A stretch of 11,814 nt of DNA from the NCBI GenBank assembly GCA_030639305.1, contig DAOWCY010000218.1:1-11814 (forward strand), read 5' to 3'. The position numbers and the translations under genes are program-made. A model generated the notes under the pieces. It made no database searches. It was given only the letters and a program-made list of their open reading frames with translations, and was not told the origin of the DNA. Origin of the DNA: JAGLQA01 sp023135565 (GTDB lineage: Bacteria; Acidobacteriota; Aminicenantia; UBA2199). The stretch's first letter is position 1. Each line of letters starts with the position of its first letter. Positions 8,501 to 11,814 of this stretch are shown here, in pieces.

Positions 8501-9289
8501 TACATTTACATTTTTCTTTTCAATCTCCTCTCTATCATAGCCGAATAATTCACAGGCTAATTTGTTGATCTCCGTCACACGCCCTTTTTCATCGATAGCT
8601 ATAAATCCATCGATTTTGTCTTTTAGTAGACTCCGGGTATATTTTTTTTCCTGCTCCAATATTTCAGCATGTTTTTCCAACTCTTGATCGACATCTACAA
8701 AATATTTGAAAATTTTCTTTTTAAAGAGGATTACCAGCAGTGAAACAAGATAATAAACAACGATCAAAGGGACCAATGTCCCGGTAATTTCAGGAATAAT
8801 GAAATGTTTATCCAGGTTGATTAGGAGGAGGGAGTAATTTAATATAAAAAAGGTGAAAGAAATTAGGGTTACAAAAATAAAAGTAAAGGCCCTCCTAAAC
8901 CAATAACTGCAATATATAACCGGGATAAGGTACAATACAAATATTCTCGATCCGGCGCCGAACATTTCCAGTGACAGGTACTGGAAAAAAGTAAGAGCCA
9001 AGAAATCGAACAAGAGGTTAAATGTCTGCACATTAAAAGATAATTTATTTCTAAGAAAAATTGTAGACAGTGAAGCATAGAGAAAAAATAAAAATTCAGC
9101 TAAAAAAATTAGCTTTGTTCTTGAGATAGGGGTGGTATTAAACTGGTGAAACTCCATAATAATAAAAACTAATGCGATCCATTTGAGCGCCCACAGGTCG
9201 GTTATCCACTTGTAGCCGGGATCATAAATTTTGGCGATAATCCTCTCTGTTAAGGAATTTGATTCTTTAGTCTTCACTTCTCCTCCCAT
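5519..9289 (-). CDS. Membrane histidine kinase with PAS and four GAF domains
   Basis: The 1256-residue product is a complete sensor kinase. Residues about 31-190 form some six membrane helices with short loops, so the membrane part itself may be a sensor. A short coiled coil (196-222) leads to a PAS domain (about 223-335, ending GYFRDLR). Four GAF-type domains follow at about 360-525, 545-690, 705-850 and 870-1027. The dimerisation/phosphotransfer helix carries His1051 in FAHKLKND, an atypical but recognisable H-box. The ATP-binding domain has the N-box with Asn1160 and Asn1164, the G1 box DSGSG (1192-1196) and the G2 box GYGLGL (1216-1221). There is no fused receiver; the two receivers just downstream are the likely phosphate acceptors. 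The ATG at 9289 has GAGAGAGG seven bases upstream. A GTG four codons later sits behind GGAGGAG but too close, so I prefer the ATG. Ligands of the GAF domains cannot be read from sequence; no tetrapyrrole-binding cysteine motif is obvious. Confidence 0.95.
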   Translation of the reverse strand: MGGEVKTKESNSLTERIIAKIYDPGYKWITDLWALKWIALVFIIMEFHQFNTTPISRTKLIFLAEFLFFLYASLSTIFLRNKLSFNVQTFNLLFDFLALTFFQYLSLEMFGAGSRIFVLYLIPVIYCSYWFRRAFTFIFVTLISFTFFILNYSLLLINLDKHFIIPEITGTLVPLIVVYYLVSLLVILFKKKIFKYFVDVDQELEKHAEILEQEKKYTRSLLKDKIDGFIAIDEKGRVTEINKLACELFGYDREEIEKKNVNVKEIYAPGESERMIEELRASPTDTIENFKTFVINKKDKEKIPILVSAAFLYDRNSDFQAELAKGKRFPSLGYFRDLRVDEIIDRIGRKLTYQGKEKTLLTDITKSISKILKAEVCSILIYNGTTGRLEITGASYGITSVSSDPGRREYYNEMEGMAGYVFSTGKTLNVTNIGIHKKKIEIANKNHEHIDVKWRYAENFAANSRYNDLKHFLATPLRIENEVYGVIKVLNKHLNDKELDNHGFQNKDQRFLKRISSQVSVLVEKIRNKERFDALSEIGMELNDKLDIPLDDFLDIVAREVVIKMGFKACLIRLIKGNNKLKIRAFYGIEGNYIGNEKLTLDVGEGTTGEVAKTGFHQVIPDVGENKKTKFKEILKEENLKSMLSVPIKNQNRVMGVISCYTQRKHHFSQEEIQFMQTFTIYTAVAIQNRRRVQELLALNEIGSEIVKPFQIKELFDHILEKAKEISGADRICIKKYDERTGEISTLRCWKCEWHNKYPNHVLKLGEDLISKVIKRDEPKNIPNYDIKTENLETVPDKELFADTKSCMILPIKIYGRVFGVLCLESKRANSFSDDDLLILNAFCNQAATALRTVNFFNKLQDVKETFPKISELSMDIHKLLEEIAKIAADVLETDVLVLYRYDEKTKKIILPLNYTGDIKHKEFIKPEVISSETPLSIMKKGKSYYAEKSQEDPIMISKGKPLPDKIPARFVIREEIVSSAGIILRVAQEIVGVMFINYRTPHDFNEDERQIIEILASYIAIAIQNVKHFSEKKVADTMQTIGIIASAFAHKLKNDIGTLNLYTDGLMDDIKPGQPQYYPVSQIKEKILRIVGEINHLQKASKLHIQEKKPTGIKKLIDELKTEILQDLKMKKVKLKTEISPDTPEIEIDPMQIKLVLVNLARNSIEAMPEGGEMSVSVSKSKEHIVIEWTDSGSGIPPEHAAKVFDIFWTSKSKGYGLGLFHAKATVEEHGGSIFLDAAYTNGARFLIELPFQQE

Positions 9290-9539
9290 TTTGTGACCTC
9301 TCTCATCGTTTTATGCAAGTTTAAGCCTGATTGGTTTTTTTTATATTGGGCTTGATGGCTCTTTTTTTTATTCCCCGGCATTTTTTTTGGTATAGATAGG
9401 GGATCTGAAATTATTTTTGCAGCATTCTTTGAAATGGCACTGTTTTCCGTCAAGATTTCACTCTCTTTCTTATCATTTGTTTCTCGTCTCTGCGCTTCTC
9501 AATAAAATCTCATTAAAGCTACAACCCAGTTGCATGGGG

Positions 9540-9612
9540 CCGAATAGTAGAACACCAAACGGTTGTACTTCATCTCAGCCCAATAGCTTAAGCCACCTTT
9601 TACACTATTCGG
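9540..9612. repeat. 9-base inverted repeat CCGAATAGT
   Basis: CCGAATAGT at 9540-9548 is perfectly matched by ACTATTCGG at 9604-9612, with 55 bases between. One arm lies inside the spacer of the predicted kinase promoter, the other in the transcribed leader. This could be a two-site operator with looping or the edges of a small repeat unit. As RNA the hairpin could not form if transcription starts inside it. Confidence 0.55.
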
Positions 9613-9625
9613 AATAAAAAGTCAA
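9597..9625 (-). promoter_or_regulatory. Candidate sigma-70 promoter for the kinase operon
   Basis: On the minus strand TTGACT (9625-9620) is followed by a 17-base spacer and TAAAAG (9602-9597). The -35 box matches the consensus in five of six bases and the -10 in four of six, with ideal spacing. It points toward the histidine-kinase gene, whose ATG is about 300 bases downstream. The spacer contains one arm of the CCGAATAGT inverted repeat, which could make it a target for a bound protein. Predicted by eye only. Confidence 0.45.
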
Positions 9626-9721
9626 GTGTTTTTGTCATTTTTTTTACAGAAATTTGTTATCCCATATCTCAACATTCTATGATAGGAAAATTAGCATGTC
9701 CCTTTTTGCCTCGCAGGATGT

Positions 9722-9760
9722 GAGGGAGGCACCTTCGAGGTGCAGGGCAGCGCCTCCCTC
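9722..9760. repeat. GC-rich nested hairpin downstream of the small acidic gene
   Basis: GAGGGAGGC (9722-9730) pairs perfectly with GCCTCCCTC (9752-9760), and inside it GCACCT-TCG-AGGTGC (9729-9743) forms a second hairpin that shares two bases with the outer stem. It stands out from the AT-rich surroundings and lies 16 bases past the stop codon of the small minus-strand gene. No T-run follows on either strand, so it is not a classical terminator. It may stabilise the 3' end of the mRNA or be a REP-like dispersed repeat. Confidence 0.7.
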
Positions 9761-9775
9761 TGGGGCGGGGGATGT

Positions 9776-9961
9776 TTATTCGGCTGCATGGGGTTCGGTC
9801 ATGGTGACAAAGACCCCGTGAGAATAAGTATAGCGATCCAGGTCGCTGCTGGCCTGGGCTTGTTCGAGCCAGGAATTCCAATAAGAGTATAATTCTTCCT
9901 CGGAAAGATTTCTCAGGTCCAGGTCTTCTTCGCTTAAAAATTCATCTCTTATTTCGGTCAT
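9776..9961 (-). CDS. Small acidic protein of unknown function
   Basis: The 61-residue product is strongly acidic, with an N-terminal Glu/Asp-rich helix-like part (LSEEDLDLRNLSEEELYSYW) and a C-terminal part with YSHGVFVTM. I do not recognise the family. AGGAGA sits seven bases before the ATG, good support that it is translated. It has no membrane segment, signal peptide or cysteines. It lies alone between the kinase leader and the divergent Phd/Uma2 pair, with a possible gene fragment overlapping its start by 17 bases. GC is higher than in the signalling genes, consistent with separate origin. Size and acidity would fit an antitoxin or small inhibitor, but that is only a guess. Confidence 0.65.
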   Translation of the reverse strand: MTEIRDEFLSEEDLDLRNLSEEELYSYWNSWLEQAQASSDLDRYTYSHGVFVTMTEPHAAE

Positions 9962-10058
9962 GGTTTATCTCCTGGGTTTGGCCTGAGCAGATGACGGCTC
10001 TTTTTTTGCCGCGATTAAATGCGTCGGTCAGTTCGATGTATATATTGCTTTGTCTCAT
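9945..10058 (-). pseudogene. Possible 5' fragment of a lost gene
   Basis: A 37-codon frame starts at ATG 10058 and ends inside the start of the small acidic gene. The first 27 residues (MRQSNIYIELTDAFNRGKKR, then AVICSGQ) look like a real protein N-terminus; from memory they resemble a family that starts with a short helix and continues ...SSGQAVVLHRLA. After SGQ the resemblance stops and the frame runs into the ribosome site and start of the next gene. There is no good ribosome site before the ATG. I read it as the stub left after a deletion. The recognition is from memory and unverified. Confidence 0.35.
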
Positions 10059-10150
10059 AAGATGATTTTACAGGAAACAGCGCTGCATTTCAACATCCTT
10101 GATGAAATTGTCAAGAGGTGCATGAATTTTTATAATTCCTGGAAAAAGAG

Positions 10151-10179
10151 TTGAAAAAATGGTGTGAATAGTATATATT
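10151..10179 (+). promoter_or_regulatory. Sigma-70 promoter for the Phd/Uma2 pair
   Basis: TTGAAA (10151-10156), a 17-base spacer and TATATT (10174-10179) form a near-consensus promoter about 35 bases before the Phd-like start codon. The A/T-rich stretch around the -10 box (AATAGTATATATTTTATT) contains short self-complementary sequence and could be an operator for the antitoxin, since Phd-family antitoxins usually repress their own promoter. The operator idea is inference. Confidence 0.6.
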
Positions 10180-10213
10180 TTATTTTGGAAACTAAAAGAA
10201 GGAGGTTCCTGAT

Positions 10214-10450
10214 ATGAAAGCGATGGGAATAAGTCAATTCAAGGCCCACGCAGTGGAGATATTAGCCCGGATTGCCAGGACAAAAGAAAATATAGTAATA
10301 ACAAAGAGAGGCAAGCCCTTAGCCCGGGTAATCCCTTATCATGACTTAAATGCCGTTCCCAGGCCGGGTAAACTGGCGGACACTCTTGTTTTTGAGAAGG
10401 ACATCGTCTCTCCTTTAGGCGAAGAGATGTGGGAAGGAGGTGTGTTATGA
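10214..10450 (+). CDS. Phd/YefM-family antitoxin-like protein
   Basis: The 78-residue product has the Phd/YefM N-terminal fold signature: MGISQFKAHAVEILARI, then IVITKRGKPLARVIP (27-41), normally a dimeric DNA-binding domain. The C-terminal part (KLADTLVFEKDIVSPLGEEM) resembles the toxin-binding tail of Phd proteins usually paired with PIN-domain VapC toxins (GxLxGxV...DIVSPxxxEW). AAGGAGG lies eight bases before the ATG; a second ATG three codons later would remove only MKA. A strong promoter is just upstream. Its TGA overlaps the next gene's ATG by four bases, so the pair is translationally coupled. The partner is not a VapC, Doc or RelE toxin but a Uma2-family protein, so its role as an antitoxin here is inferred. 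Confidence 0.88.
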   Translation: MKAMGISQFKAHAVEILARIARTKENIVITKRGKPLARVIPYHDLNAVPRPGKLADTLVFEKDIVSPLGEEMWEGGVL

Positions 10451-10995
10451 ATACTGTTGCGCTGCAAACCGAAGATCTGCCCCACTATAAGTACGACGAC
10501 TATGTGCAGTGGGAAGGCCGCTGGGAACTGATCCGGGGAATCCCCTATGCCATGGTCCCGGCTCCCCTGGTCAAACACCAGGTAATATGCAGCAATATCA
10601 TCCTCTACTTAGGCGAATTGCTAAAAAAATGCCCTAAGTGCCGGGTCATTCTGCCCGTAGATTGGCAGGTAGCCGAAGATACGGTAGTACAGCCCGATGT
10701 CCTGGTGGTGTGCGGGGACAATATCGGCATAGAAAAACTAACCGTTACCCCGGTGATGGTTTTCGAAGTGCTTTCTCCTTCTACCGAACGGAAAGATAGA
10801 GTTCTGAAATATCAACTATATGAAAACGCCGGTGTTAAGTATTACTGCATCGTAGACCCGGAAAACAGCAGCGTGACCGTATTTGTGCTGCAAAAAGAGC
10901 GCTTCTCTCAAACAGGGGATTTCGAAGACGGCCTTATGCCTTTCGATTTCGGCCCCTGCCGGGTAGAGATCGATTTCCGGGACATTTTTTATTGA
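10447..10995 (+). CDS. Uma2-family protein (PD-(D/E)XK nuclease fold)
   Basis: The 182-residue product matches the Uma2/DUF820 family, predicted restriction-endonuclease-like proteins of largely unknown function, in both length and motifs: VVQPDVLVV with Asp84, VMVFEVLSPST with Glu107, DRVLKYQLYENAGVKYY with Lys121, and CIVDPE (134-139). Asp84 and Glu107 fit the acidic part of the PD-(D/E)XK site; the residue two after Glu107 is Leu rather than Lys, and Lys121 could act instead, as is common in this family. The ATG at 10447 is seven bases after AAGGAGG and overlaps the Phd stop as ATGA; an ATG 18 bases upstream has no such support. GC is clearly higher than in the signalling genes. The tight coupling suggests the Phd-like protein controls or neutralises it. 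Confidence 0.9.
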   Translation: MNTVALQTEDLPHYKYDDYVQWEGRWELIRGIPYAMVPAPLVKHQVICSNIILYLGELLKKCPKCRVILPVDWQVAEDTVVQPDVLVVCGDNIGIEKLTVTPVMVFEVLSPSTERKDRVLKYQLYENAGVKYYCIVDPENSSVTVFVLQKERFSQTGDFEDGLMPFDFGPCRVEIDFRDIFY

Positions 10996-11015
10996 ACTCC
11001 TGGAATAGGGAGTTC
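10994..11015. repeat. Hairpin at the end of the Uma2 gene
   Basis: GAACTCC (10994-11000) pairs with GGAGTTC (11009-11015) around an 8-base loop, starting inside the Uma2 stop codon. No T-run follows on the plus strand, so it is not a standard intrinsic terminator, but it is placed to end or protect the Phd/Uma2 message. It also marks the junction with the antitoxin relic on the other strand. Confidence 0.55.
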
Positions 11016-11220
11016 GCTAAAGGTTCTTCGGAGGTTTTTATTATAGACTCGCTCATACCTTTAATATTATTCAAATAGATAGTCTCATGGATATTTCGCC
11101 ACTCGTCGGAATCTATAATTACGTACCCGCCATCCTCAGAGATCACATTCAATATCTCGTTAGCCGACTGTACCCGGTTCACCCTATAAATAAAAAGATT
11201 AGCCTGCCATGAAATTACTT

Positions 11221-11317
11221 TGCCTCCGGCGGCCCTGCCGGGGGTCGCCCCCATTAAATTGAAGTTGGGGGCCTCGGCATACCGAACCTCCAAAAAAGTT
11301 TGAACAAAACTTTTGTT
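11221..11317. repeat. Composite palindromic repeat (REP-like) at the antitoxin start
   Basis: From left to right: TGCCTCCGGCGGC at 11221; stem CCGGC (11226-11230) with GCCGG (11237-11241); stem GGGGG-TCG-CCCCC (11240-11252), which competes with it; and farther right an A/T palindrome, with AAAAGTTT (11294-11301) pairing AAACTTTT (11307-11314), or AACAAAA-C-TTTTGTT (11303-11317). Such pairing of a GC-rich and an A/T-rich palindrome is typical of small dispersed non-coding repeats. The exact ends are uncertain; the left end abuts the antitoxin coding sequence. Confidence 0.55.
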
Positions 11318-11341
11318 AATGGAGCGCCTCTTGCCTGTCAC

Positions 11342-11359
11342 CTATTTGTCCTCATTCAT
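11342..11359 (-). other. Orphan start: strong ribosome site before a 5-codon frame
   Basis: Within the last codons of the nucleotidyltransferase gene GGAGGAG is followed by ATG at 11359 and only five codons (MNEDK) before TAG at 11344-11342. The site is stronger than that of many real genes here and overlaps the upstream gene in the way coupled partner genes do. It may be the surviving start of a downstream partner gene lost when the palindromic repeat arrived, or simply chance. Confidence 0.3.
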
Positions 11360-11810
11360 TGTCTCCTCCAAGAAGGTTATCCACATCTGCAAGGTCCCGG
11401 TTTCTACCGGAGGCTTTTTTGTTTTTGATCAGATCATTTTTTGAAATTAAGGATATATCGATACCTTCTACGGTTATTACATTTCTTCTTATATAACATT
11501 CTGCAATATCTATCCCAGTTGCTTCATTAATAATGTCTATTTGAAGTGGGGACCTGCCCATTCGAAACACATTGCCTTTTTTCTTAAAATACTCCACGTC
11601 AATCTCCGGTGTTCCGAATTCGCGAAGAGCTTTTTGTAATTTCTTTAAGTTTCTTTCATCATTTGCAATTAAAAAATCAATATCTTTCGTTGCTCTTGGA
11701 TATCCATATATACCCACTGCCCAACCGCCCACCAAAAGATAGCAGACGTCATTGCCGTTTAAAAAATTTATAAAATCTTTGAAGTCTTCCGGTAGTTGCC
11801 TCTGGTCCAT
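11352..11810 (-). CDS. AbiEii/MenT-like nucleotidyltransferase
   Basis: The 152-residue product has the nucleotidyltransferase signature YLLVGGWAVGIYGYPRATKD followed by IDFLI: the GG (28-29), then the Asp pair Asp43/Asp45 that binds metal, then LQIDII (93-98) with a third acidic residue, Asp96. The end DLIKNKKASGRNRDLADVD is typical of stand-alone proteins of this group (DUF6036-like), whose usual length is about 150-170 residues, so the gene looks complete. The ATG at 11810 fits the family's usual start a few residues before DFKDFINFLN, but its ribosome site would lie beyond the window edge. Relatives include toxin enzymes of AbiE/MenAT systems that modify tRNA; whether this one is a toxin is unknown. 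Downstream are a possible orphan start and an antitoxin relic. Confidence 0.85.
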   Translation of the reverse strand: MDQRQLPEDFKDFINFLNGNDVCYLLVGGWAVGIYGYPRATKDIDFLIANDERNLKKLQKALREFGTPEIDVEYFKKKGNVFRMGRSPLQIDIINEATGIDIAECYIRRNVITVEGIDISLISKNDLIKNKKASGRNRDLADVDNLLGGDNE

Positions 11811-11814
11811 AAAA

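Larger units (their letters stand above)
9290..9775. other. 486-base stretch between the kinase and the small acidic gene
   Basis: I find no convincing coding region. A 66-codon plus-strand frame (9417-9617) has no ribosome site and unlikely composition. The stretch holds a good minus-strand promoter (9597-9625), a 9-base inverted repeat spanning it (9540-9612), and a GC-rich nested hairpin at 9722-9760. If the promoter is used, the kinase mRNA has a leader of roughly 300 bases, long enough for a regulatory RNA, although I recognise no known riboswitch. The part next to the kinase (9300-9420) is A/T-run rich. Confidence 0.5.
10934..11341 (-). pseudogene. YefM-like antitoxin relic, both ends disturbed
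   Basis: Residues 41-108 of this 135-codon frame are a clear YefM-type antitoxin: KVISWQANLF (the usual start of the family minus its Met), then YVIIDSDEWRNIHETIYL and GMSESIIKTSEEPL. The codon before Lys41 is GGC, where the family normally has ATG. Just upstream lies a GC-rich palindromic repeat (11222-11252) read as GATPGRAAGG. Residues after about 108 read through the hairpin and 62 bases antisense to the Uma2 gene, giving a Pro/Arg-rich tail unlike YefM. I conclude that the start codon was replaced by a repeat and the tail by the neighbouring module. A GTG at 11341 with GAGG eight bases upstream could still drive translation of the fused frame. No RelE/YoeB toxin follows. Confidence 0.6.

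Noticed and set aside
9417..9617. 66-codon plus-strand frame upstream of the kinase
   Set aside because: No ribosome site, unlikely composition (Ser/His/Cys-rich), and it covers the predicted promoter and inverted repeat on the other strand.
9669..9881. 70-codon minus-strand frame across the GC-rich hairpin
   Set aside because: It is Arg/Pro-rich, typical of an out-of-frame reading of GC-rich sequence, and overlaps the better supported acidic gene.
1..11814. tRNA, rRNA, insertion-sequence transposase or phage genes
   Set aside because: No cloverleaf-like sequence, rRNA motif, transposase catalytic motif or phage structural gene was seen on either strand.

Overview
The window is an AT-rich bacterial segment with clear Shine-Dalgarno sites and compact, mostly minus-strand genes. 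A huge membrane histidine kinase with four GAF domains, free-standing receiver proteins, a pentapeptide-repeat channel and Uma2/antitoxin accessory genes suggest a large-genome, environmental, probably Gram-negative lineage with heavy signalling investment. A candidate phylum such as Aminicenantes or a relative of Desulfobacterota would fit, but nothing here fixes the taxonomy.

Layout. Positions 1-328 hold no gene I can support. Positions 329-4399 (minus) carry three tightly spaced genes, transcribed in this order: (a) a protein joining a divergent class III nucleotide-cyclase-like domain to a SorC-type sugar/effector-binding domain, in place of the usual DNA-binding head; (b) a single-pass membrane coiled-coil protein with a LysM-like patch and a conserved-looking C-terminal domain; (c) a protein with an N-terminal Cys/His cluster, about 39 pentapeptide repeats and a C-terminal two-helix potassium-channel-like pore. 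A 229-base gap separates these from an upstream minus-strand operon (4629-9289) with a 1256-residue histidine kinase and two consecutive single-domain response regulators, neither with an output domain. A plausible reading is a sensory block (kinase plus receivers) next to a ligand-sensing/cyclase-like protein and two membrane proteins, one of them an ion channel. The sequence does not prove that the two blocks work together.

Positions 9290-11814 are an accessory, reshuffled region with visibly higher GC in places. It has a 486-base stretch without a convincing gene but with a good minus-strand promoter and structured repeats, a small acidic orphan gene, a probable gene fragment, a Phd-type antitoxin overlapping by 4 bases a Uma2 (PD-(D/E)XK-fold) protein, a YefM-like antitoxin relic apparently broken at its start by a GC-rich palindromic repeat and at its end by the junction with the Uma2 gene, and an AbiEii/MenT-like nucleotidyltransferase at the right edge.

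The most unusual items are the cyclase-like/SorC fusion, its linkage to a membrane protein and a pentapeptide-repeat channel, and the traces of repeat insertion and gene decay in the toxin-antitoxin-like region. Family assignments come from reading motifs by eye, without database searches.
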